Assembly (NCBI RefSeq): GCF_014207355.1
Contig: NZ_JACHEF010000003.1
Location: 719,763 to 783,762 of the forward strand
Reading direction: 5' to 3'
DNA length: 64,000 nucleotides
Origin: Mesorhizobium sangaii
GTDB taxonomy: Bacteria > Pseudomonadota > Alphaproteobacteria > Rhizobiales > Rhizobiaceae
The notes beneath the pieces were generated by a model, which made no database searches, was not told the DNA's origin, and saw only the letters and a list, made by a program, of their open reading frames with translations. The translations under genes and the position numbers were made by a program. Shown here in pieces: positions 51,414 to 60,613 of the stretch (position 1 is its first letter; every line of letters starts with the position of its first letter).

Positions 51414-52250
51414 CTAGAGCCGGGTGCGAACTGTCCAGAGTTCCGGAAACAGGACGACCTCGAGCATCTTCTTCAGGTAGGACGCACCCGACGTGCCACC
51501 GGTGCCGCGCTTCAGGCCGATGATGCGTTCGACCGTGGTCACGTGGTTGAAGCGCCAGCGGCGGAAATAATCCTCGAAGTCGACCAGTTTTTCAGCCAGT
51601 TCGTAGAACATCCAGTAGCGCTGCGGGTCGCGGTAGACTGTCTGCCAGGCAACCAGGACTTCTTCATTCTCTGCGCGCGTCTCGCGCCAGTCGGTACGCC
51701 TGGCGTCGGCACCGATGTCGAATCCGTTGCGTGCCAAAAGCAGCAGCGCTTCGTCGTAGAGCGACGGCTCGGCCAGGATCGCCTCAAGCTTCCCGCTGAG
51801 GTCCGGCCGGTGCTTGTGTGGGCCGAGCATGGCGAGGTTGCGGTTGCCGGCCATGAACTCGATGGCGCGATACTGCCAGGACTGGAAACCCGAGGACTGG
51901 CCGAGAGCGTCGCGGAACTCGGTGTACTCGCTGGGTGTCATCGTCCGCAGCACGTCCCAGGCGTTGTTCAACTGCTCGAAGATGCGGGCGACGCGCGACA
52001 GCATCTTGAAGCTCGGCTCGAGGCGGTCGGCGCGGATCGAGCGGATAGCGGCACCGATCTCGTGCAGAGCAAGCTTCATCCAGAGCTCGGAGGTCTGATG
52101 CTGGATGATGAACAGCATCTCGTCGTGCGCTGACGACAGCGGGGTCTGGGCCTCCAACACTTTCTCCAGATGCAGATAGTCGCTGTAGGACATGCGCTCC
52201 TTGAACGACATCTGTGCGCCTTCGGACGCCGGATCGTATGGCTCGCTCAA
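51414..52250 (-). CDS. kynA: Tryptophan 2,3-dioxygenase
   Basis: The heme enzyme opens the indole ring of tryptophan to give N-formylkynurenine. The 278-residue protein has SYSDYLHLEKVLEAQ, HDEMLFIIQHQTSELWMKLALHE in two stretches and the heme-histidine region WRFNHVTTVERIIG with KRGTGGTSG near the end. It starts at TTG 52250, which overlaps the stop of the CoA ligase gene (TTGA), so the two are one operon. Confidence 0.96.
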   Translation of the reverse strand: MSEPYDPASEGAQMSFKERMSYSDYLHLEKVLEAQTPLSSAHDEMLFIIQHQTSELWMKLALHEIGAAIRSIRADRLEPSFKMLSRVARIFEQLNNAWDVLRTMTPSEYTEFRDALGQSSGFQSWQYRAIEFMAGNRNLAMLGPHKHRPDLSGKLEAILAEPSLYDEALLLLARNGFDIGADARRTDWRETRAENEEVLVAWQTVYRDPQRYWMFYELAEKLVDFEDYFRRWRFNHVTTVERIIGLKRGTGGTSGASYLKKMLEVVLFPELWTVRTRL

Positions 52251-53872
52251 TTGATTTTCTCCGTGCGCAGCCGGAAGCGCTGGATCTTGCCGGTCTGAGT
52301 CTTGGGCAACGCAGCAATGAATTTCACCGATCGCGGATACTTGTAGGGCGCGATCGTCGCTTTGACATGGTCCTGCAGGCGCTTGATGGTCTTTGCGTCA
52401 GGCGCCACGCCTTGCACAAGCACGACATGCGCCTCGACGATCTGGCCGCGTTCGGGATCCTCAGCGCCGATGACAGCGCATTCGGTGACGTCCGGGTGCG
52501 CCAGCAGCGCCGCCTCAACCTCGGGGCCGGCAATGTTGTAGCCGGCGCTGACGATCATGTCGTCCGAGCGCGCGGCGAAATGGAAGAAGCCGTTCTCGTC
52601 TTGGGTGAAGGTGTCGCCAGTGAGGTTCCAGCCGTCGCGAACGTATTCTTTCTGCCTGTCGTCAGCCATGTAGCGACAGCCTGTCGGGCCGCGCACCGCC
52701 AGCCTGCCGGTCGCGCCGCGCGGCACCTCGTGCATCTCGTCATCGACGATGCGAGCTTCGTAGCCGCCCACCGGCTTGCCGGTCGACGCCGGCTTCATGT
52801 CGTCGAAGCGGTTGGAGATGAAGATGTGCAGCATTTCGGTGGCGCCGATGCCGTCGAGGATGGGCTTGCCTGTCTTTTGCGTCCACTCCTCGAAGACCGG
52901 AGCCGGCAAAGTCTCGCCGGCCGAAACGGCGACGCGCAGCGATGACAGGTCCGCTCCCTCATCCATGGCCTTCAGCATGGCGCGATAGGCGGTCGGCGCG
53001 GTGAAGGAGATGGTCGCTTTGTAGGTCTCGATGATATGGATCATGTTGGGTGGCGTCGCCTGTTCGAGCAGCGTCGCCGCCGCCCCGAAGCGCAGGGGAA
53101 AGATGGCGAGGCCGCCAAGGCCGAAGGTGAAAGCCAGCGGTGGCGAGCCGACGAAGATGTCGTCCGGCGTCACCTGGAGGATTTCGCGGGCATAGGCGTC
53201 GGCGATGATCAGGAGGTCGCGGTGGAAATGCATCGTCGCCTTCGGCACGCCTGTCGTGCCCGAAGTGAAGCCGAGCAGCGCGACGTCATCGCGGCCAGTG
53301 TTGACGGCGCTGAAAACAACCGATTTGTCGAGGGCGGCGCGATCGAGTTCGGCATCATGGTTGGCGGTGCCGTCGAAACCAATGACCTGTTTGAGGAACG
53401 CGCTGTCCTTGGCACAAGCCGTCATCTCGTCCATCAGCCTGGTGTCGCAGAGCGCGATTGTGATTTCCGCCTTGTCGACGATCTTGGCAAGCTCGCCAGC
53501 GCGCAGCATCGGCATGGTGTTGACGACCACGGCGCCGACCTTGGTGGCGGCCAGCCAGCAAGCGACCATGGCGGGGTTGTTGGCCGAGCGTATCAGCACC
53601 CGGTTGCCCGGCTTGACGCCGTAGTTCTCGACCAGCGCGTGGGCCAGCCTGTTCGTCCAGTCTGACAGTTCCTTGTAGGTGCGGCGGCGGCCATTGCCGA
53701 TCAGGGCGGTGTGGTCACCCAGGCCCTTCTCGACCAGCCTGTCGGTGAGTTCGACGCCGGCGTTGAGATGTTCGGGATAGTCGAAACCGTCGAGCAGGAA
53801 GTCCGGCCATTGCTCAAGCGGCGGCAGGTGATCGCGCGTGAACGTGTCGATATGCGCTGAGGGCCCAAGCAT
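52247..53872 (-). CDS. 2-aminobenzoate-CoA ligase-like AMP-forming enzyme
   Basis: The 541-residue ANL-superfamily enzyme would activate anthranilate (or another benzoate) with ATP and CoA. Core motifs are LGFTSGTTGVPKA (P-loop), FTAPTAYRAML, DGIGATEMLHIFIS, TGDTFTQDENGFFHF and the catalytic lysine in KTQTGKIQRF. The sequence fits the benzoate/2-aminobenzoate-CoA ligase group, and the context (kynureninase makes anthranilate) favours anthranilate. It overlaps kynA by 4 bp. The monooxygenase/reductase expected to follow in that pathway is not in this window. Confidence 0.85.
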   Translation of the reverse strand: MLGPSAHIDTFTRDHLPPLEQWPDFLLDGFDYPEHLNAGVELTDRLVEKGLGDHTALIGNGRRRTYKELSDWTNRLAHALVENYGVKPGNRVLIRSANNPAMVACWLAATKVGAVVVNTMPMLRAGELAKIVDKAEITIALCDTRLMDEMTACAKDSAFLKQVIGFDGTANHDAELDRAALDKSVVFSAVNTGRDDVALLGFTSGTTGVPKATMHFHRDLLIIADAYAREILQVTPDDIFVGSPPLAFTFGLGGLAIFPLRFGAAATLLEQATPPNMIHIIETYKATISFTAPTAYRAMLKAMDEGADLSSLRVAVSAGETLPAPVFEEWTQKTGKPILDGIGATEMLHIFISNRFDDMKPASTGKPVGGYEARIVDDEMHEVPRGATGRLAVRGPTGCRYMADDRQKEYVRDGWNLTGDTFTQDENGFFHFAARSDDMIVSAGYNIAGPEVEAALLAHPDVTECAVIGAEDPERGQIVEAHVVLVQGVAPDAKTIKRLQDHVKATIAPYKYPRSVKFIAALPKTQTGKIQRFRLRTEKIN

Positions 53873-54185
53873 GTCGCCGCTATCCTGTCTGCTGCCTGGC
53901 CAGTGCGCGAGACGCCTGGCCTGATGGGGTGGATCTCAAGGTCCTGCTTTTGAGGAGGTTTTCGTGCTGCCAGTCGCACCTTGCTCGACGCCACCCGAAA
54001 GGACGGACATCTCCAGGTTTTGAGCAGCACAGCAGACCTCCCATTGTCGGCTGTTCGTGAGAGCAGGATCGCACCAGTCGAAATTTGTTTCAAGCCTAAA
54101 ATGTTTTTGCCGTGGAGCATTGACGCATTGCGTGATGGTGGCCATTGCTAGCGCAGAAGCGATGCCGTTTTGGGGGAGAGTGCCG
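53873..54185. other. 313-bp divergent intergenic region in the kynurenine block
   Basis: It separates the CoA ligase (minus) from the formamidase-like gene (plus) and must hold both promoters. TTTCAAG/CCTAAAA at 54088-54101 is the only clear symmetric site. No open frame with a credible start is seen. Confidence 0.5.
54088..54101. promoter_or_regulatory. Candidate operator upstream of the formamidase-like gene
   Basis: TTTCAAGCCTAAAA is an imperfect palindrome (five of seven pairs) of the kind often seen as a MarR-type site near aromatic-acid genes. It lies 85-98 nt before the hydrolase start. No MarR gene is in the window. Confidence 0.3.
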
Positions 54186-55016
54186 ATGCCGAGACATCGC
54201 ATTGCCGATTGGGACAATGCCTATGCGAACAGCGCAAACATCGCCGGCAGCGACCGCTGGCCGGCCGCGTGGGTGGAGCCGGCGCAAGCGTTTCGTGACG
54301 CGCTTTCGGCAGAGGGCCGGGCACGGCTCGACATCGCCTATGGTGGCGGACGGCGCAATCGCCTTGATCTTTTCCTACCCAGTGCCACGCCCAAGGGATT
54401 GGTGGTGTTCATCCATGGCGGTTACTGGATGGCGTTCGACAAGAGTTTCTGGTCGCATCTCGCCAATGGTGCGGTCAGCAGCGGCTTCGCTGTGGCGATG
54501 CCCTCCTACACTCTTTGCCCCGAAATCCGTATCGCCGGCATCGTCCAGGAGATCGGCACGGCGATCGCCAAGGCGGCAGGGCTGGTCGACGGGCCGCTGA
54601 TGTTGACCGGCCATTCGGCCGGGGGACATCTCGCCAGCCGCATGGTGTCGGCGACAACGCCTCTGGCGGCCGATGTGGCGCGGCGCATACGCCACGTCGT
54701 TTCGATTTCCGGCCTCCATGACCTGCGCCCGATCATGCGCACCGAGATGAACGCGACACTGGCAATCGACGAGCAGGAGGCGCTGGCCGAAAGCCCGGCG
54801 CTGCTGCGTCCCATGGATGGTGCCCGCATCACCTGCTGGGCCGGTGGTGGTGAACGCGCAGAGTTCCTGCGCCAGAACGCCTTGCTTGCCAATATCTGGA
54901 CCGGCCTCGATGCCACGACCAGCACGGTGGTCGAGCCCGACCGGCATCACTACAGCATTATCGACGGCCTTGCCGATCCAGCGCATCCGCTGACACGGAC
55001 CTTGATCTCGGAATAG
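54186..55016 (+). CDS. Alpha/beta hydrolase, likely kynurenine formamidase
   Basis: The 276-residue alpha/beta hydrolase has the oxyanion motif HGGYW (in VVFIHGGYWMAFDKSFW) and the nucleophile elbow GHSAGGHLA, the pair typical of eukaryotic-type arylformamidases. The catalytic His is probably in EPDRHHYSIIDGL. In the presence of kynA and kynU, which need a formamidase between them, that activity is the natural call; it is not the metal-dependent KynB type. ATG 54186 follows GGGGGAG. Confidence 0.75.
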   Translation: MPRHRIADWDNAYANSANIAGSDRWPAAWVEPAQAFRDALSAEGRARLDIAYGGGRRNRLDLFLPSATPKGLVVFIHGGYWMAFDKSFWSHLANGAVSSGFAVAMPSYTLCPEIRIAGIVQEIGTAIAKAAGLVDGPLMLTGHSAGGHLASRMVSATTPLAADVARRIRHVVSISGLHDLRPIMRTEMNATLAIDEQEALAESPALLRPMDGARITCWAGGGERAEFLRQNALLANIWTGLDATTSTVVEPDRHHYSIIDGLADPAHPLTRTLISE

Positions 55017-55063
55017 CGCCGAGTTCATTTTCGGCTTGTTATCAATGGCTTGCCGGCGAATCT

Positions 55064-56269
55064 TCAGCGCAACATCAGCACGCTGCAAGCTTCGCCAACG
55101 GCCGCCGCGGGGGCAAATGGTGACCGCACGATCAGCCCGTTGGCATCGGCCAGCATTCTCAGCATCGACGAATCCTGGATGCTGAACGGCGTCGCCACCA
55201 GCGCGCCGTTGTCGTCCCGGACCACCGCCCGCACATAGTCCTGGCGCAAATCATTGGCCGGCATTGCCGAGCCCAATCGCGCCGGACGAATGTCCTGCCG
55301 GTGCTCGCGGCCACCGAGTCGCGCCAGCAGCGGCTTCAGGAACAATTGCGAGCAGACCAGGCTTGCCACCGGATTGCCGGGCAGGCCGATGCATCTGATG
55401 TCGCCGAGACGGCCGAACATCAGCGGCTTGCCGGGGCGCATGGCGATCTTCCAGAAGCCGAGCGTCATGCCTTCTCCGGTCAGCACGTCGTGGATCAGAT
55501 CGTGGTCGCCGACCGAGGCCCCGCCCAGCGTAACGATGACGTCCGCGCCGGCCGCGACCGCTTTCTGCACCAGCGCGGCGATGGCCTCCCTGCGGTCGGC
55601 GGCAATGCCGAGATCGAGCGCACGTGCACCGACCGACTGCGCCGCCGCTGCTACACCATAGGCATTGGATGAGATGATCTGGTCCGGCCCGAGTTCGCTG
55701 CCGGGCGGCAACAATTCGTCGCCGGTGGCGATGATGGCGACCAGCGGGCGCTTTACCACGTTGACCCTTGGATGGTTGGCCGATGCCGTCAGTGACAATG
55801 CCGCGGGATCGAGCACGCGGCCTTTCTCCAGCAGGATATCGCCCTTGGAGAAGTCGAGGCCGACGCGGCGGATGTTGCGCCACTCCGCCGTCGGTTCGGT
55901 TACTTCGACGTCGCCACCACCGAGGTCGCGGACATTCTCCTGAATGACGATGGTGTCAGCGCCTTGGGGCAGCGGCGCACCGGTGAAGATACGCACGGCT
56001 TGTGCCTTGCCGACCGTGCCGTCAAAGCCACGCCCGGCAGGCGCCATGCCGATCACGGAAAGTCTCGACGGCACCGACGCCACATCGACGGCGCGCACCG
56101 CGTAGCCATCCATGGCGGAAGCGTTGAAAGGTGGCTGGGTGCGGAGCGCGATGACGGGCTCGGCCAGCACGCGGTCCACGGCCTCGAACAGCGGAACGCT
56201 TTCGCCCGCCAAAGGTGCTGCACCCTCAAGCAGGCGTTCGAGCGCCTCGGCGACCGGAACCAGCGCCAT
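55064..56269 (-). CDS. moeA: Molybdopterin molybdenumtransferase
   Basis: MoeA inserts molybdate into adenylated molybdopterin. From ATG 56269 the protein has 401 residues with PPFNASAMDGYAVRA, VTLGGASVGDHDLI (MoCF-binding-type fold) and LPGNPVASLVCSQLFLKPLL. The start overlaps the moaC stop (TGATG). It is the last gene of the trpDC-moaC-moeA run. Confidence 0.95.
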   Translation of the reverse strand: MALVPVAEALERLLEGAAPLAGESVPLFEAVDRVLAEPVIALRTQPPFNASAMDGYAVRAVDVASVPSRLSVIGMAPAGRGFDGTVGKAQAVRIFTGAPLPQGADTIVIQENVRDLGGGDVEVTEPTAEWRNIRRVGLDFSKGDILLEKGRVLDPAALSLTASANHPRVNVVKRPLVAIIATGDELLPPGSELGPDQIISSNAYGVAAAAQSVGARALDLGIAADRREAIAALVQKAVAAGADVIVTLGGASVGDHDLIHDVLTGEGMTLGFWKIAMRPGKPLMFGRLGDIRCIGLPGNPVASLVCSQLFLKPLLARLGGREHRQDIRPARLGSAMPANDLRQDYVRAVVRDDNGALVATPFSIQDSSMLRMLADANGLIVRSPFAPAAAVGEACSVLMLR

Positions 56270-56751
56270 CAGGCGCCCACTTTGTAGTCGCCCGACTTGC
56301 CGCCGGTCTTTTCGACCAATCGGATGCCGGAGATGACCATGGCGCGGTCCACCGCCTTGGCCATGTCGTAGATGGTCAGGCAAGCCACCGAAGCGGCGGT
56401 CAGCGCTTCCATCTCGACGCCCGTCTTGCCGGTGACACGCGCCAGCGCGGTGACCTTCAGGCCGGGCAAAGCATGGTCCGGCTGAATGTCGACGGAAATC
56501 TTGGTCAGGAGCAGCGGATGGCAGAGCGGGATCAGCTCATGGGTCTTCTTCGCCGCCATGATGCCGGCGATGCGCGCCGTGCCAAGCACATCGCCCTTCT
56601 TGGCGTTGCCTTCGAGGATCATGGTCAGCGTCTCGGGCTGCATCGCGACAAAACCCTCGGCGATTGCTGTACGCGTGGTCTCCGCCTTGTCGCCGACGTC
56701 GACCATGTTGGCCTCGCCCTGTGCGCCGAGATGGGTGAGGGCGGCCGTCAT
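56269..56751 (-). CDS. moaC: Cyclic pyranopterin monophosphate synthase
   Basis: MoaC forms cyclic pyranopterin monophosphate in the first stage of molybdenum cofactor synthesis. The 160-residue protein has KKTHELIPLCHPLLLT, GVEMEALTAASVA and YDMAKAVDRAMVI, all diagnostic. It begins 2 nt after the trpC stop and overlaps moeA. Confidence 0.96.
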   Translation of the reverse strand: MTAALTHLGAQGEANMVDVGDKAETTRTAIAEGFVAMQPETLTMILEGNAKKGDVLGTARIAGIMAAKKTHELIPLCHPLLLTKISVDIQPDHALPGLKVTALARVTGKTGVEMEALTAASVACLTIYDMAKAVDRAMVISGIRLVEKTGGKSGDYKVGA

Positions 56752-56753
56752 CG

Positions 56754-57566
56754 TCAGATGGCCTCGGCCGGCGCCTTGCCCGTCAGAAGCAAGCGCGTCG
56801 CCGTGGTGACGTCCTGTTGCCGCATCAGGCTTTCGCCGACAAGGAAGGTGCCGATGTCGCTCCTTTGCAGCCTGAGGCAATCGTCATGCGAGAAAATGCC
56901 GCTTTCGCTGACCAGCAGGCGGTCGGCCGGCACCATCGACGCCAGCCGCTCGGACGTTTCGAGACTGGTCTCGAATGTCCTGAGATTGCGGTTGTTGATC
57001 CCGATCAGCCGCGACGACAGTTTCAGCGCGCGCTGCGTCTCGGCTTCGTCGTGCACTTCGACCAGCGCATCCATGCCGAGTTCAAACGCCGTCGATTCGA
57101 GATCGCTGGCCAATGCATCGTCGACGCTGGCCATGATGATCAGGATGGCGTCTGCGCCCCAGGCGCGGGCTTCGTAGACCTGATACGGGTCGAACAGAAA
57201 ATCCTTGCGCAGTGCGGGCAGGGCGACGGCGGCTCGCGCCCTGGTGAGAAATTCGGGCGCACCCTGGAAAGACGGCGCGTCGGTCAACACCGAAAGACAG
57301 GCGGCGCCCCCTTTCGCATAGGCCTGCGCCAATGCCGGCGGGTCGAAATCGGCGCGGATCAGGCCCTTGGAGGGACTTGCCTTCTTGATCTCGGCGATCA
57401 GCGCGAAGGCACCGGATTTGCGCCTGGTCTCGAGCGCGGCAAGAAAGCCGCGTGGTGCCTCGGCATCCTTGGCCCGCGCCTTGATCTCGGCCAGCGGCAC
57501 GCGCGCCTTCGCCGTTGCGATCTCGTCGCGCTTGTAGGCCTCGATCTTGCGAAGAATGTCAGACAC
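56754..57566 (-). CDS. trpC: Indole-3-glycerol phosphate synthase
   Basis: TrpC makes indole-3-glycerol phosphate in tryptophan synthesis. The 270-residue barrel has the N-terminal ILRKIEAYKRDEIATAK, LIAEIKKASPSKGLIRADFD, and the phosphate-binding LLVSESGIFSHDD. It is a stand-alone TrpC, not a TrpCF fusion. It lies 3 nt after trpD. Confidence 0.97.
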   Translation of the reverse strand: MSDILRKIEAYKRDEIATAKARVPLAEIKARAKDAEAPRGFLAALETRRKSGAFALIAEIKKASPSKGLIRADFDPPALAQAYAKGGAACLSVLTDAPSFQGAPEFLTRARAAVALPALRKDFLFDPYQVYEARAWGADAILIIMASVDDALASDLESTAFELGMDALVEVHDEAETQRALKLSSRLIGINNRNLRTFETSLETSERLASMVPADRLLVSESGIFSHDDCLRLQRSDIGTFLVGESLMRQQDVTTATRLLLTGKAPAEAI

Positions 57567-57569
57567 GCT

Positions 57570-58580
57570 CTACCCGTTCGAAATCTCGATCAGCCGGTCA
57601 AGCACTTGCAGCGCCCGGCCGCTGTCGATGGCTTGTGCTGCCGCCGCGATGCCGTCGCCAAGTGTCGTCGCCTTGCCCGCGACCACAAGTCCGGCGCCGG
57701 CATTCATCAGCACGGTATCGCGATAGGCGCCGGCAGCGCCACTCAGCATATCGCGCAATGCGTCGGCGTTGTAGGCTGCGTCGCCACCACGCAATTCATC
57801 CTTGGTGTGGCGCGCCAGCCCGACCGCTTCCGGGGTTAGCGTGAAGCTGCGGATCTCGCCGCCGATCAGTTCGGCGACATGGGTCTCGCCGGTGGTGGTG
57901 ATCTCGTCATAGCCGTCGCCATGGGCAACCCAGGCATGCTCGGCACCCAGCGCCTTCAGCGTCTCGGCCACCGGCAGGATCCATTCCGGCAGGAACACAC
58001 CCACCATCTGCCGCTTGACGCCAGCCGGATTGGAGAGGGGCCCAAGCAGGTTGAATATGGTGCGGGTGCCGAGTTCGACACGGGTCGGGCCGACATGCTT
58101 CATCGCCGGATGGTGCGCGGGCGCAAACATGAAGCCGACGCCCGCCTCATGGATGCAGCGGCCGATGAATTCGGGCGAGATATCGATCTTGACCCCGAGT
58201 GCGACCAGCACGTCGGCGGCCCCGGTCAGCGACGACAGCCCGCGATTGCCATGCTTGGCAACTGGCACACCGCTGCCGGCGATAACAAACGCCGACCCCG
58301 TCGAGATGTTGACGCTGTGGGAATTGTCACCGCCGGTGCCGACGATATCGATGGCGCCGGCCGGTGCGTCGACGCGCAGCATCTTGGCGCGCATGGTGGC
58401 GACGGCGCCGGAAATCTCGCTCACCGTCTCGCCGCGCACGCGCAGCGCCATCAGGAAGCCGCCGATCTGGCCGGGCGTTGCGTCACCCGACATGATGATG
58501 TCGAAGGCCTCGCGCGCTTCCTCGAAGGAAAGCGCGCTTCCGGTCGCGACCTTGGCGATATGGGTTTTCAGCGCGCTCAT
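57570..58580 (-). CDS. trpD: Anthranilate phosphoribosyltransferase
   Basis: TrpD transfers phosphoribose to anthranilate. The 336 residues include the PRPP-binding DIVGTGGDNSHSVNISTGSA, KHGNRGLSS and GVGFMFAPAHHPAMKHV. The start overlaps the ppiD stop (ATGA), which makes a five-gene minus-strand chain with trpC, moaC and moeA. Confidence 0.97.
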   Translation of the reverse strand: MSALKTHIAKVATGSALSFEEAREAFDIIMSGDATPGQIGGFLMALRVRGETVSEISGAVATMRAKMLRVDAPAGAIDIVGTGGDNSHSVNISTGSAFVIAGSGVPVAKHGNRGLSSLTGAADVLVALGVKIDISPEFIGRCIHEAGVGFMFAPAHHPAMKHVGPTRVELGTRTIFNLLGPLSNPAGVKRQMVGVFLPEWILPVAETLKALGAEHAWVAHGDGYDEITTTGETHVAELIGGEIRSFTLTPEAVGLARHTKDELRGGDAAYNADALRDMLSGAAGAYRDTVLMNAGAGLVVAGKATTLGDGIAAAAQAIDSGRALQVLDRLIEISNG

Positions 58581-60469
58581 CTTGTCGAGGCTTGGGCAAC
58601 GGCGGCCTGGTCGATGCGAACGTCGAATTGCGTCTGCAACTGCGCCACCAACTGGTCGAGCAGATCGTCCGACATGCCGGAGGTGAAGGATTTCTGTGCC
58701 TCGTCCGGCACGGAGCTGGCGTCAGCTCCGGCGGGCTCGAACACTTCGGCGACCTTGTACAGGATCTGTCCGTCGCCGGTGGGCGAGGGGATCAGCCCGG
58801 TGCCGCCTTCGCCGACGCCGAACATCGCCGCGGCGCCCTCCTTGCCGAAGTCGACATCGTCGGCCTCGCGCTTGACGCCGCGCTTGGTCTGCTTTTCCAG
58901 CTTCAGTTCGCCGGCGATGACGTCGAGCGTGGCGCCGGCCTTGAGCCGCTTTTCGAGTTCATCTGCCTTGGCGGTGAGCCGCTTGGTTGTTTCGGCCGCG
59001 GTCCAGTCGGCGACGACCTTCTGGCGAGCCTCGTCCAGTGTGCGGTCGCGAGCCGGTGTGATGGAAGCCACTTCGTAGAAAACGAAACCGTTGTCCGCCG
59101 TGGTCAAAGCGTCGTTTTCCGTGTTGGGTTCAGCGTCGAAGACAGCCTTGATCAGTTCCGGCGATTGCGGCAGGTCCTTGACGATGCTTGCGTCAGGTCT
59201 CAGGCCACTGCGATCGATGGCATCGATGGTGACGATCTTCAGCTTCAACTTGGTGGCGGCGTCGGCCAGCGAGCCGCCAGCGGCGCGGGTGTCTTCGTAA
59301 TTGTCGCGTACGTCCAGAAGGATGCGACTTGCCTCGCCCAGCGCCAGATCCTTGCGGATCTGGTCGGACACTTCGGTCAGCGGCTTCACCACCTGGGGTT
59401 TGATTTCGGTGACGCGCAGCAGCACAGGACCAAAGGCACCCTGCACGACCTGGCTGACTTCATTCGCATTGAGTGCGAAGGCCGCGTCGGCGACCGCCTT
59501 GTCGGCGACCTTGTCCTTGGCCAGCGTGCCGAGCAACGTATCGGCCGGGGTCTTGCCTTCCGCCGTGACAAGCTTGTCGAAGGTGGCGCCGGCCTTGAGC
59601 GAATCGAGCGCGGCCTTGGCCGCGTCAGGCGTCTTGAACACAAGCTGCTCGATGGTGCGCAGCTCCGGCGTCGTGTAGCGCGCCTTGTTCTTGTTGTAGT
59701 CGTCGCTGACCTGTTGGTCGGTGACTGCGGTCGTATCCATGATGTCGACCGGCTCGAGGCGGACGTAGGAGAATTTGCGGTATTCGGGTGCCGCGTACGT
59801 CTTCTTGTTGGCGTCGAAATAGGCCGAGAGCACGCTGTCGGACGGCGCCCCGATCGGCTCGACCAGTGCCTTGGGCAGCGTCAAATAGTCGATGGTGCGG
59901 TCTTCGCCGCGATAGAGAGCGACAGCCTTGAAGAAAGTGTCCGGCGCCTTGAGGCCATCCGAGACCGCCTCGACGATCTGCTGGCGCACCGCCACCTGGG
60001 CACGGTTCTTCAGATAATCCGCAGGCCGCATGCCGATCTGCTGCAACATATATTCGAAGGTTCGCCTGTCGAACTGGCCGCCGGGACCCTTGAAGGCCGG
60101 ATCTTCGCGCGTCAGCTCGGCCAGCCGGTCCTTGGAGAGGCCGAGGCCCAGCTTGCGGGCCTGTTCGTCGAGAACGGCTCCTGAGACGAGCTGCGCCAGC
60201 ACCTGGTTGTCGATGCCGAGCGCCTTTGCCTGCTCGTGGGTGAGGCGCTGGCCGAACTGCTGCGACATGACGGCGAGCTGGCGGTCATAGGCGAGGCGGT
60301 ACTCGTTGATCGACACCTTGGTGCCGCCGGCGAAAATAACCGAATCGTGGCCGGCGAAACCGCCCATCAGCCGCCCGGAAATGCCCCAGACCAAAAAGCT
60401 GAGCACCAGCAACACTAGTAGACCCTTCGCGACCCAGGTACCCGCCGCGCTTCTCAATACACCAAGCAT
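58577..60469 (-). CDS. ppiD: Periplasmic peptidyl-prolyl isomerase PpiD-like, SurA-N/parvulin
   Basis: The 630-residue protein is anchored by one N-terminal helix (about residues 14-34), with a SurA-like chaperone region and a degenerate parvulin domain (about residues 245-370) facing the periplasm. It starts MLGVLRSAAGTWVAKGLLV, typical of the family, which helps secreted proteins fold near the translocon. ATG 60469 is chosen because homology begins there. It heads the trpDC-moaC-moeA run and is divergent from tpiA. Confidence 0.92.
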   Translation of the reverse strand: MLGVLRSAAGTWVAKGLLVLLVLSFLVWGISGRLMGGFAGHDSVIFAGGTKVSINEYRLAYDRQLAVMSQQFGQRLTHEQAKALGIDNQVLAQLVSGAVLDEQARKLGLGLSKDRLAELTREDPAFKGPGGQFDRRTFEYMLQQIGMRPADYLKNRAQVAVRQQIVEAVSDGLKAPDTFFKAVALYRGEDRTIDYLTLPKALVEPIGAPSDSVLSAYFDANKKTYAAPEYRKFSYVRLEPVDIMDTTAVTDQQVSDDYNKNKARYTTPELRTIEQLVFKTPDAAKAALDSLKAGATFDKLVTAEGKTPADTLLGTLAKDKVADKAVADAAFALNANEVSQVVQGAFGPVLLRVTEIKPQVVKPLTEVSDQIRKDLALGEASRILLDVRDNYEDTRAAGGSLADAATKLKLKIVTIDAIDRSGLRPDASIVKDLPQSPELIKAVFDAEPNTENDALTTADNGFVFYEVASITPARDRTLDEARQKVVADWTAAETTKRLTAKADELEKRLKAGATLDVIAGELKLEKQTKRGVKREADDVDFGKEGAAAMFGVGEGGTGLIPSPTGDGQILYKVAEVFEPAGADASSVPDEAQKSFTSGMSDDLLDQLVAQLQTQFDVRIDQAAVAQASTR

Positions 60470-60613
60470 CGTTACTTCCGATTTATGCGCATTTTCGCAT
60501 GCGCCGAGTCTGAAACAAGCGCAATAGCGCCCTTCCGGTCCACTGTCGATTGCTTTGTGGCCTGATTTTGGTAGTGAGGGCCAGAGCCTGATATCGCCCG
60601 GAGAAGCAGACCC

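Noticed and set aside
49266..55016. The kynurenine block as a transposon or genomic island with ends
   Set aside because: I found no integrase, transposase, tRNA gene or flanking direct repeat; only gene order suggests insertion.
58592..60184. A 530-codon open frame opposite ppiD
   Set aside because: It has the same antisense pattern, with no start context or domain; ppiD is continuous on the other strand.
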